Shown here one piece after another: positions 33,345 through 43,996 of a stretch of DNA of 64,000 bases. This DNA is from Cornus controversa (Eukaryota; Streptophyta; Magnoliopsida; Cornales; Cornaceae): the NCBI GenBank assembly GCA_026545225.1, contig CM048846.1:88181270-88245269 (forward strand), in the 5' to 3' direction. A program made the translations under genes and the position numbers. Within the stretch, counting starts at the first letter, position 1; each line of letters opens with the position of its first letter. The notes beneath the pieces are model-generated. The model saw only the letters and a program-made list of their open reading frames with translations. It ran no database searches and had not been told where the DNA came from.

Positions 33345-33523
33345 GTAATGATTTTTTGCTCACCGATGAGCAAAAATTTTTTTACACACCAAGCATAGTA
33401 ACCGTTAGATATAATCTAAGTACAAAAAATGTAACTTTCAAAAATCAGTGCAATCATATCCAATGATTACCATATATGGAATGAAAGAATCTCTTGCTCA
33501 CCGGTGAGCAAGAGATCATTTCT
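33345..33523. mobile_element. MITE whose inverted ends are themselves palindromes
   Basis: About 180 bp. Each end contains TTGCTCACCGRTGAGCAA, a self-complementary word. At the right it is part of a perfect 28-bp palindrome (33489-33516); at the left it is an imperfect one (about 33355-33376). The two ends are also inverted copies of each other over about 30 bp (AATGATTT ... GAGCAA). No coding capacity. Superfamily unclear, Mutator-like possible. Confidence 0.7.
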
Positions 33524-33592
33524 ATACACACACATACAATATAACCCTAAATCTACATACCCCTTAACCCTCTTAGCCATCCAACACCATAG

Positions 33593-33614
33593 CCCCCCCC
33601 CCCCCCCCCCCCCC
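33593..33614. repeat. Poly-C run of 22
   Basis: Twenty-two consecutive C bases in an otherwise C- and A-rich, non-coding stretch (33540-33720). Length from any assembly should be treated as approximate. Confidence 0.95.
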
Positions 33615-34464
33615 TTCTCTCCACCAATTTCTCCGGCCAACCACCACCTATCATCTACACCAACCATTTGCTCCCTCTCCACCATCTTTGCTACCTCTCT
33701 CTTATTTTCATCATACATAGAGGCATTTTGCATCTTGAATTTTTACTTCATCAAAAAGGCTTTTAATGTTTTGAAATCAAAAAGACTTGATTTGTGATGG
33801 AATCATTTTTGTTGGACTATTTGTCTTAGAGAAAATAGATTTGTTTGTCACAAAAGCCAAAACCGTCAAACCGAATTGATCAATACACATTTAGGGTATT
33901 TAATTAGGGCAATTCGATTTCAATTATCTTAAATCCATGAGAATCCCTAACCACACTTTTTCTAATCAATACACATAAATGTAGAAGATTTTTTACTGCC
34001 TTAGCCGACTAGTAATCCAAATACAGCCGTTCTACAATTCCAGGCATTAAATGTGCACACATTCTTTGTCTTTGCACATACATGGTTTCTTTCTTGAATG
34101 CCCGACATTAAATATGCACACATATTCACACACATTCCTTCTCTTTGCACATACATTGTTTCTTTCTTGCTTTGCACATCTTTGACATCACACACAAGCA
34201 CAGCAGCACAACCTTTTCCTTTCTTGGTTCGCCACTACACTCACCTTAATTTTACAGCCACACCACCACACCTGTTTCATTGACAAGCACATTTGTACAC
34301 ATTCACACACTCATACACTTACTGCCACACACACACACACACTTTACTGCCAATGCATATTCGTATTTTATTTGCATACTTTTTTGCAAAATGTCCACTG
34401 TATAATTTATTAAAAACAAAAAAAACCAAAACATTAAATACAAAAGGGTTGTACTAGTCATGAT

Positions 34465-34624
34465 CAGGGGCGGACCTGAAAAATTCTATTTATGTAATTT
34501 TGGGAGGGGCAAGATGTCAATTTTTATAATATTTTAATACTTAAAGAAGAGTACTTAGTGAATTTTTTTAAAATTTTGGAAGGGTCATGGCCCACTTGGT
34601 CCCAATAGTAAAGTCCGCCCCTTG
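34465..34624. mobile_element. hAT-type MITE with 8-bp target duplication
   Basis: 160 bp starting CAGGGGCGGACC and ending GTCCGCCCCTTG. Flanked by identical GTCATGAT (34457-34464 and 34625-34632), the 8-bp duplication of hAT transposons. Unit A (23692-23699) has a single GTCATGAT in otherwise matching sequence, i.e. the empty site. Confidence 0.93.
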
Positions 34625-35317
34625 GTCATGATGTTCTAAAATGGCTTCATATAATTGCACAATATGTTGGAATTGTTTTTTTGTGTTTTCAAGCTTCATA
34701 CATACATATATAATATCTTTGTGTGTAATAAAAAGAGAATATTTTCTAAGAGTCCCTTGCTTCATTCACCATATGATGTTTAGTCCTTCTCTGCCAAATC
34801 CAAGTAAGGAGTGCAGATAGCAGACCTCATATTGTCATTTGTGTGAACAGAGTTATAGAGAGCAATCCTAGAGCATGTTAGAACCACAAAGTTTGGCGAG
34901 CTGGGCCAACTTGGCCATAATTGGGCTTGGGCTGAACCATATCCATGGACTTAATTCTTACCGTGAAGTATGTCAGTCTTATCTTCACGTACAGGACGCT
35001 GCCAAAACTCGCCTCCTGGCACGATTAGTTTAATAATTATAAATTTTAGTCATGTTTAAGAAAATGAAGCCAACTTGTGAGAAAAAATATAATCAATAAC
35101 CGTGTCATTCAACTATGTTCTTTCATCACCAATTTTTTTCATATCAGAGATTGGCTTTTCTGGAGTTCAATAGTTTAGCTGCTTCTGAGTTCCCATTTTC
35201 TTGTTAGTTTTGTTCTTTCCAATGCACAAAGGGACAAAAAGAATACTTAAAGAAAGCATAACTCAAGGAGAACAGAAACATCTTCCCATGTACATCATAA
35301 ATTTCAAATGCCTCTAA

Positions 35318-35359
<42 letters not shown>

Positions 35360-35499
35360 TAATAAAGTCAATGGATAAACTAAAATCCAAACACATCCAC
35401 CCATTCCAATCAGTCCAATCTTTTTGCTAGTTATTAATTATAGCCATGTAATCCCACCCCTTCAATATGCTTTAGAGCCAGTATATGTTCACAGATGAG
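34625..35499. other. Intergenic DNA upstream of the second NRT3 gene
   Basis: Non-coding and collinear with 23700-24640 in unit A. Contains a TA dinucleotide run (about 35321-35357). Confidence 0.6.
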
Positions 35500-35591
35500 T
35501 TTGACTTATTGTACCTGCGTTACAGAACACCACTACCCCATCTCTTTATTGTTCTTGGAATTAGTACAGCCTTGTGTCACCTCTATATAAA
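35500..35591 (+). promoter_or_regulatory. Proximal promoter and TATA box of the second NRT3 gene
   Basis: TATATAAA at 35584-35591, 113 bp before the ATG. Conserved with the first gene's promoter; the leader is shorter because unit A carries an AT-rich insertion near 24790-24830. Confidence 0.7.
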
Positions 35592-35696
35592 GTAACCCAA
35601 GGTACTGTTCTCAATTCATCATCACAAGTATATTGGGATCTTATCGTTTTTTCACTTTTCCTCTGCTTTTGCCGGTTGCTTTGGAAAGGATAATCA

Positions 35697-37055
35697 ATGG
35701 CAGGTCGTGCTCTACTTGTGGCTTTAGTACTTTTGCTCTGTTGCTTGGTAGAGACTTGCTATGGTGTAACCACCTTCTCTTCCCTTCAAAAGACTCTTGT
35801 CATCACTGCTTCACCTGCTCCAGGACAAGGTATAAACTCACCACTCTCATAGTTAAGTCAATTCTCTAATCTGCAACAATTAATCCTGGGTAATTACATC
35901 TAAATAATTTATTAGTGCTCACATAAAAAATAATTCTAGATTATCAGATGTAGGAGTTATTATTTTTTTAGAGCAATGCATCAATTCTTTTCAAATGAGT
36001 TATTTGTAACGTAAGTCTCGTTATAAGTTTTTTGATTTAATATCTATCATCTCCAATTTATACGTGGTTCATTTTAAACAAATATAATGTAATAATGTAT
36101 TGAATAACAAATTTTATAAAATTTTGATAATAGAAATAGATGTTTTGCTAAGACATTCTTTTTATTCATGGAAAATTTTCTCACTTAATAGCTAGATTTA
36201 TGAATCCATCCAACTTATTTGATTTGAAAAACATATATTCTCAAATTTAACTTTGTGTTGAGACATAAAATCAAAATACCTTACCATTATAATCACCAAA
36301 AACATGAAGATGTGGTATTGAAGGTGTTGACTCGTGTTTAAAGTTTTCGTGTTAGGCCTCCAATTGTATCAAGCCGGCTTGAATTTAATGTTAAATTCAA
36401 AGATCACTTCACCAAAATTCATGCTCAAACTAATTGACTACTCACATGAAATTTATAGTGAATCATTTTGCCTAAAAATGATGCAAATGGAAGTTTCTTC
36501 AATTGGGTTTCTGACATTTTTGTTTTTGGATAATAATTATAAGTCTCTCCTATCGTATTTGAACCTGCAGTTATAAAAGCTGGGGAAGACCAAATCACAG
36601 TGACATGGTCATATAACCAGAGCTTCCCATCTGGGACAGACTCAAGCTACAAGACCATAAAGGTCAAGCTTTGCTATGCACCCATTAGCCAAGTGGACCG
36701 AGCCTGGAGGAAAACAGTAGACCTCCTAGACAAGGACAAGACCTGCCAATTCAAGATCATTGTCACACCATACAAATCTTCAAACAATTCCTTCACTTGG
36801 ACTGTTGAGAAGGATGTGCCCACTGCAACCTATTTCATAAGGGCCTATGCTTTCAACTCCGAGGGCCACGAGGCCGCCTATGGTCAGACCACCAATGCTA
36901 ACAAGACAGCTAACTTGTTCGACATCCAGTCAATCAGCGGTCGCCACGTGTCACTCGATATCGCGTCGGTTTGCTTCTCTGCTTTCTCTATTGTGTCATT
37001 GTTTGGGTTCTTCTTCATGGAGAAGAGGAAGGCCAAAATGTCACAGCAGAAATGA
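35697..37055 (+). CDS. NRT3: High-affinity nitrate transporter-activating protein, NRT3/NAR2 type (copy 2)
   Basis: Two exons, 35697-35829 and 36571-37055, with the same phase-1 intron position as copy 1 (G|GTATAA ... CTGCAG|TT); 205 residues. Signal peptide MAGRALLVALVLLLCC...CYG, then the same family core and C-terminal membrane segment as copy 1. Exon 2 changes relative to copy 1 are A/S after SFP, V/D after DLL, I/V in FKII, and D/E in FNSD. The exon 1 product differs at about 12 of 45 residues, mostly conservative. The intron (741 bp) is only partly alignable with copy 1. A full 3'-UTR with poly(A) signal follows, so this copy keeps the ancestral 3' end. Predicted role as for copy 1: partner of NRT2 at the plasma membrane. 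Both copies look functional. Confidence 0.93.
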
Positions 37056-37167
37056 AGGGAATGTTTTATTAAGCCATGGACTTAATTATATGTGTGGCAA
37101 TGATATGTCAGTTTTGTTTTGCTTACATGTAACTCTGTAATCTGGAGAAGGTGTTATATATGGCTTT

Positions 37168-37173
37168 AATAAA
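37168..37173 (+). terminator. Poly(A) signal of NRT3 copy 2
   Basis: AATAAA 113 bp after the stop codon, followed by T/G-rich sequence. Confidence 0.6.
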
Positions 37174-37381
37174 CCTCTTGTACAATGATTTGTAATGGAT
37201 GGAACATTTGGGATCATCTCATATTTGTATGTTTAGAAAGTGAAAATAAAATGCTTACTATTTTCAAAAGATAAGATTTGGCTGATTGATGTTCCAATCT
37301 AAATAGAAAGGAATGACAAAAAAAAAAAAAAGTTATATATATATATATATATAGAAAGGAATGACAAAAAAAAAAAAAAAG

Positions 37382-37436
<55 letters not shown>

Positions 37437-37936
37437 AGTTGATCTAGTTGGTTGGATAAATGCTTTGTTGAGTTAGTACAGGAAGGACGAATACTTCAAA
37501 AACATGACGTATCTTTATCATGTGATACGGACACGATAGTATTTGATATTATTGAGATATCGTATGCGATACTTCTAAGATAATTTAGAATACATATTTA
37601 ACAAATTTTGAACATTAAAATATAACTTTTTCAAAGTCAATATCATAGTAGAATTATTAAGGCTCAAAATTTCTTAAAGAAAGAAGTATTGATGTTAATT
37701 TAGTCCAAACTTCATCATATAATTTTGAACTCTCATTTTTGTTTGTCATAATATTTTATAAAAAATCTCAATAACAATATATAACGTTATAAACAATTCT
37801 TATTTAAATTTATCCATATATATATACATACATATAATTGTAATGTTCGTGGTCAGATTGAGTAGTTGAGGTAAACAACTACCACATGAGTATTTTAGGA
37901 GCAGCTGTTGATGATATCTTATTGAGGCACAATTGA

Positions 37937-37985
<49 letters not shown>

Positions 37986-38991
37986 GTTAATCATACATCT
38001 ATTGAATTGTTATATTCATTTTCAGCCTCTACAACCATTGGATAATTAGTGGTTCTGTCAATAAAGCTATTTCGTCTTTTTTGGCTTTCTTGATTTATTG
38101 GATTGATTGTCATTTTCATGTAGTGTTTTATGAGAGAGAGTCAAAGGCTGGAAATTGGTATTCATCAATGTATTAATGTGTGTTGTGTGTGTGTGTAAGA
38201 AAGAGAGAGAGAGAGAGAGTCAACGGCTGGAAATTGGTGTTAGTGAATCTTTGAAAAGTGATTTAATCAATACTAGATAGCTAACAAGAGAGTTTTCAAC
38301 CAATCCTACGTTATTTTCACAAAATGATTCTTTTCATATTTATATATGTAATTTTTGTCAAAATTTTAACATTATATGAAGCAATGATCATATTAATAAC
38401 TTGAAATTCAACACACAGAAAGACTATCATTTGGTACTATTCATTCCGAACACTTCCTCTCTCTTTCTCTCTCTCTCTCTCTCTTAAACAAATCAACTAG
38501 ATTTCTCTTGAAACCACCACATGCTTTTAATAAACACAAGCATCTTAGCATCAAAGAAATAATTATAGCAAGTTTAGTTTGATTTCATGTACCATATAAT
38601 AGTAAATTATTAAGAAACAGTAAAGTCAATCCATCAATATCGCCTCCATAAACAAGAGCATGTTGATCGGGTAAGAAGGTTAAACAAAGTTTTGGTGCAA
38701 AGAATGGCACCATTCTATATCTAAATCTTTCTTATTTTAATGAATGAAGTACAGATCAAGTACATTCAAGTGTGTGTGTATATATAACTTTCTTATTTTA
38801 ATGAATGAAGAAGTACAGATCAAGTACAATTCAAGTAGCCTCATTGACTATTATGCCTCTATAAATTTTGGCACAGAGTTGCAGTTGCACCAACAATTGA
38901 CATTTCTCTCAAATCTTAACTCAATTTAATGGAAAACCCAAATCATGTACAGTAAATTACAACTAAATGACATCATATAAGGGTAAGTCTA
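37174..38991. other. Intergenic DNA rich in AT microsatellites and small duplications
   Basis: Long TA/AT runs at 37383-37433 and 37939-37983. A 46-bp unit (GAAAGGAATGAC, A run, GTTATATAT) is repeated at about 37306 and 37353. Near-repeats occur at about 38137/38213 (GAGTCAA-GGCTGGAAATTGG) and 38727/38788 (TTTCTTATTTTAATGAATGA). No gene is supported. Confidence 0.6.
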
Positions 38992-39366
38992 TGATGCGGC
39001 CACAAAATCCTTAATTTTCTATGGTTAACTTTATAATTTTTAAAAACTTTTCATATTTTGAATTATCCTAATTTTTATGTAATTTTCTTGTTTTAGTTTT
39101 AATTTATATTTGGTAGTTGTTTAATTTATGGCATGAATTGGGGAGGAATAAACTCTATATAAGGCAATGTAATTGCTAGGGTTTGATAATTTTATTGAAG
39201 AGATAATTTACAACAACTTATAATTTGCTTTCAATTCTCCTTTTTCTTGTTTAATTATTTTATTTCGTTTCAATATTACTGTGACGACGGTTTTGATCGT
39301 CTCCTCTTGGTAAGGCGACATCATTTGGTATCAGAGCTTTGGTTTCGGCTTTTCGACTGCTCAATC

Positions 39367-39714
39367 ATGCCTCCACAACAACCACCGAGAGGAGGAAATC
39401 GTAGGATGCACGCTTTAACTGAACCCTTACCCCAGCAACACGAAGATGAGATAAAGTTTTTGCAAAGATATGTTGAGTTGTTGACTCGCCTATTGGGTCA
39501 ACGTGTTGTCAACTCGTCGGTTAACAACAACCCACCAGTTGATGACAATATTCTGGTTGATGACAATGTGTCAAGCACCGAGGCTATTGCGAAATATCCA
39601 TTCTATGTTTCGCATAGCCATGGATCAGTCAACGAGTGGACTGACCGTCGTTGGCCTACAAATATTAAATTCGATATTCTTGAGTTTCATGAAGAGAAAG
39701 ACAATCTTAAATAG
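39367..39714 (+). pseudogene. gag remnant of the small LTR element
   Basis: 115 residues from ATG to TAG: a Pro/Gln/Arg-rich start (MPPQQPPRGGNRR), a possible helical stretch (EIKFLQRYVELLTRLLGQ), and a gypsy-gag-like NIKFDILEFHEEKDNLK just before the stop, where the family normally continues. Shortened capsid; no zinc knuckle. Confidence 0.7.
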
Positions 39715-39801
39715 GATTTTGTAAATCCTTTTTGCAGTAACATAGTACCTAAACCAACACCTATTCTATTTGATGAAAGGTGTTGGGATTGTGACTTTAA
39801 A

Positions 39802-40554
39802 GTGAAAATTCCTAAATTTGTAGGAAATCTTAGTAGAGGAGATAGTGCAATCCCAGAGGTTGAGCCAAAATATGATGAGTCCACGGATGAAGAGGACTAT
39901 GATATCATATATGGTGATGTAAGAGACTTTTTGGTCATGCGAAAGTCACTATTACTTTCGGAACATGAGGTTGAAGAAGACTAGTTGCGCACTAACATCT
40001 TTCACACCACTTGCACTATTGGTGAAAATGTGTGTAACAAGATTATCGATAGTGGTAGCTGTGAGAATGTGGTAGTAACAATAGCAATGGAGAAAAATGA
40101 AGTGCATAACCTTTCATCAACGAGAGATTTGCAATAATACAAGTCTGACCATTTATTGGTGTTTGAAGATTCGAGCACTAAAACAAATTTTTGTAACTTG
40201 GAAGATATGGTTGATCATGAAGCTTTTAGATCTATGAAGATGAAAAATAGTGAATTTCACTTTTATGATATTATTTGGGATGAAATCTTAGAGCGTACAA
40301 CAACTGATAAGCGTTTGTTGGAACAAAAATTAAAGTTGATTGAACTTCTAGTTCATGATACGTGTTCCATAGAGTTATGCGAATCTACCCAAGTTCAAAG
40401 GAAATCTAACAAAATCTATGATTATTATGCAAATGAATTCTTGGTTAGTATAAGAAGGTTATTATATTCGATTCGAGATCGGAAAAGAAAAAAGAAGGGA
40501 TGGAAAGTTATGTTCAGATTTTTGATTGATTGTGGTAATTTATTTCAAACTTGA
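39802..40554 (+). pseudogene. Protease-like and unassigned remnants of the small LTR element
   Basis: In successive broken frames: an acidic segment ending near 39984; then RTNIFHTTC and NKIIDSGSCENVV (about 39988-40080), the conserved start of a gypsy aspartic protease with DSG active site; then an open stretch of about 130 residues (40156-40554) that I do not recognise, rich in Lys and Glu. Stops at 39982 and about 40136 break the frame. Confidence 0.6.
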
Positions 40555-40936
40555 GGGCGAGTTCTTTCCAACCCGGAGGGACTGATGCAGCCACAGAATC
40601 CCTAATTTTCTAGGGTTAACTTTATAATTTTTAGAAACTTTTCATATTTTGAATTTTTCTAATTTTTATATAATTTTCTTATTTTCAGTAATTTTCTTGT
40701 TTTAGTTTTAATTTATATTTGGTAGTTGTCTAATTTATGGCATGAATTGGGGAGGAAGAAACTCTATATAAGGCCATATAATTGCTAGGATTTGATAATT
40801 TTATTGAAGAGATAATTTACAGCAACTTATAGTTAACTTTCAATTCTCCTTTCTCTTGTTTAATTCTTTTATTTCGTTTCAATATTGTTGTGACGACGGT
40901 TTGATCGTCTCCTCTTGGTAAGGCGGCATCAGTCTA

Positions 40937-43900
40937 TGATCAGGACGTATTTACGTGTTCATGTCATTCGCTCCTTTTTTTCTACAATGGTGTTGTCAGA
41001 ATTCTTAAAACACTTCATAGTTCACCACCAAACACATACAATTCCTCCGTCCGCGTTCCACATGCATGGAACAATTACCAAAAAAAATTCTACAAACTGT
41101 AGGTAAAAGTTCCCTCACGATAACTTTTTTCTAAAGACCAAATAAGCCACTCACCAAAATTCATTCAAGCAGAAAACAATACATTAAACCACAAAGACCA
41201 ACTTAAAACCAACATAACTGGCAAAGCAGTCCTGTACTAAAAGATCTTTGAGTAGCCAAGTGCCCCTTGACAACCTCCTCAGCATAAACACTACAAGTGA
41301 AACATAAGCAGTCTTAAAACCAATAATGCCCATTCTGTCCTACAACTAAAGCCAGTATACCCTGCAAATGCAGAACTCTACCCTAGATGTCTAATTGCAA
41401 CTTTAGTAGTCCCCTTTTTCCAATATAAAGTCCTCCAGGTTAGGGGTGCAAGTAGGGCGGGTTCAACTCGAACTAACCCGACAATTTTCGGGTTCAAACA
41501 CTGATTTTACAGAATTCGGGTTCGACTTTTATAACCTGATTTCATTTTGGGTTTGGCTCGGGTTAGGATCGGTCCAACCCGAACCCGATTCGAAACCAAA
41601 AAAAACACAAATAAATGTCTCAGCCTCAAAGATGACCCATATTACATATCTTTTTGTGAGAACTGGCCCCGAATCCCTCGCCATCGCAGTCATCTTACTG
41701 ACACCGTCGCCGCCATCACCACCGTTGTTTAACTTGTAATATAGCCTCTCTGTTTCATGTTAAGATTGTCTCTCTCCCACTCTCACCCTCACTCACGTGT
41801 ACACACAGATGCTGGTTCGTAAGGTGGGAAAGAGAGGCAGCAAAAGGGTTTGAGATCTGGATCAGATCTTGGTGTGTGTGGAGGGGTTTGGTGATGGATC
41901 AGATCTGGTTTTCGAGATTTTTGGGGGTTTTGAGAGATGGGTTTTGGATAAAAATGGAGAAAAAGATTGAAGGGTTTTGGATCAGATCTGATGGGTCCCT
42001 ACAAGAAGCTTTCTTCACTGACTCTAATACTCTTAACCATATTTCTCCATTGCAATCCTCTGCTGGCTGAGCAATACTCTGTAATTACATATAATTTATC
42101 TACGAATTAAGAAAGATTTTATGCTAAGTGATGTTCAAGGCCAAAACCAATTTACATTATAACCATAATCAGCATGCCTATCAAACCAAAACTGTGTCAA
42201 TAGTCACCAAGTTCAAGTAGAATTGGGATACTTCAGATACCTGATTTAAGTTGGCAACCTTTGGTATCTGGTCTATTCTCCACCTATCAATCAACAAACC
42301 AAACAAATAAAAAAAAAGGATATCAACTCTTAACTAGAGCCAAATGTAGTTTAATCCAATGAGTGTCGACTCCAAAAAAATGAGACACAAGCTATTGTAA
42401 AATTTCAGTAATGTGTGAAGAAAAACTAGTGAATTCAAGTCGCACTAACCAGATACCTCACAAAATTGCATAAACATGGATGAGTTTGAATATCATGAAA
42501 GACACAAGGGCCAATGCATAACACCATTTATCATCACAAGTAGCCAGTCTCGCTCTAATTGAGCAATGATCTCTCCACCATTCTCACCTTATCTTGGCAA
42601 CCATGGAAATACACTGAAAAAGTACAATTTTGACATCAAACAATTGAAATTCCAAGACTACCCAAAAGAAATTCCAAGACTACCCAAAAGCACTCATCAA
42701 GTAACACAAATTAAAATTAATATTTTAAAAGATTAGCTACCACAAAACCAGCCCTAAAATAGAGAATGAAGAACTTGGGGACCAATGTTGAACCCATTTA
42801 AGCCAAAACTGCAATAGTATACATATGTGCAGGTGAGTACTAAGGAACAGTTCAAGTATGAACTCAAAACCACTTCCGGGGAGAAAAAAATTCCCAGAAG
42901 ATAAAGAGAGAAGAAATCAGGCCCTTTTTTGCAATAGAATTGAGAGCATCAAGCAACTGAACTGAGAAAAATTAAGAAAAACACAAACGATGTTGACATT
43001 GTCATCACATCAGCATAACCATTTTAACTGCAGCTCCTGTTGTTCTCGAACCTGCACTTATCTGTCATTGGCGTGTTTCATGCATGAAGTGAGAGTGAGA
43101 GTGAGAGTGAGAGACATCAATATGGTGTAGATCTTATCAAGATTCAGTTCCATACAAGCCAACAACTTTTACTATAAAATCGTATTTGTAGAATTAAGAC
43201 ACTGAATTATAACTCAATTTCAATTCCAAAGCTATTTTGAGGAACCAAAGACTGGAATTGGAACGGAGGACTCATTCCAATTTGAAGGCCCTTATTCCAT
43301 GCTGCCAAATGCATTTTCAGTAAACAGCTCTACATCTTCCTGTTTACTCATTAACTTCAACTGCAAAGTTTTCAGTTTTCCTTGCAAAGCTATATTTTTA
43401 AGCTAACTTGGAAAGGAGACCGAACCAAGATCTACCTAAATTTGGACTTTAAGTGAGAAATGAGAAGTTCATAAATTCCTAAATAGGGATGATAAACTTC
43501 CGAAGTGAATTAATTTACACGACTTATGAGTAGGAATTATTTAAACAGTTTTTTTTTTTTCTCACCCGGCAAGGATCTAATTAAACAGTTACCGAAAGAA
43601 AAATTTTAGGTCCTCGCTAAAGTATGCATAATGCGCAATTTATCAGAAGCCCTGACTCCTGAGGATAGAGGCAATCACAAATACAGCACATAAGAATAGA
43701 AAGAAATTGTAAAATCATATGAGATCCCGGAGAATGAAACCTCATCATGTGTGCAATAGTAGTTGGATTAAACGTTTTTGCAGGTTTGCAGCTAGTAAAT
43801 ATTTAGCAGCATCCATACCTCTTTTCCTCAAGAATATGACATCAGAAACTTGCTGTCTGTTAATTTGAACTACTTGCAGGGAAATCCAGTTCAATACTGA

Positions 43901-43996
43901 GTTATTCCAATCTCTGTGAACTTCCCTTAAATGACTATGGTTCTATTACACTAATGTACATTCCGTGTCATATTAGAAAAGAATGAGTGGTAGATG
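40937..43996. other. Intergenic DNA between LTR element and diphosphatase gene
   Basis: No supported gene. 41440-41600 is a GGGTT/CAACCCGAACCCGA-rich dispersed repeat. A 22-bp phrase (AATTCCAAGACTACCCAAAAG) is tandemly doubled at about 42650-42692. GAGAGT repeats occur at 43090-43114. The part nearest 43997 probably includes the diphosphatase 3'-UTR. Confidence 0.5.

Larger units (their letters stand above)
26446..37108. repeat. Segmental duplication unit B (LINE plus second NRT3 gene)
   Basis: Second tandem copy of the LINE-NRT3 unit, expanded to over 10 kb by private insertions. Collinear with unit A; see the A unit at 21681-26418 for the matching blocks. Confidence 0.85.
38992..40931 (+). 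mobile_element. Small non-autonomous LTR retrotransposon, complete with target duplication
   Basis: LTR1 38992-39323 and LTR2 40583-40931 both start TGATGC and end CATCA. Flanked by identical GTCTA (38987-38991, 40932-40936). TGGTATCAGAGC (39326-39337) is the tRNA-Met primer-binding site. The 1.26 kb interior keeps a gag start and a protease-like fragment but lacks reverse transcriptase, RNase H and integrase, so mobility would need help in trans. LTRs are very similar to each other (a few substitutions and one short indel), so it is relatively young. Confidence 0.92.

Noticed and set aside
33504..33797. 97-residue plus-strand open frame with a poly-Pro run
   Set aside because: It is created by the poly-C tract and C-rich DNA next to a MITE; no recognised domain.
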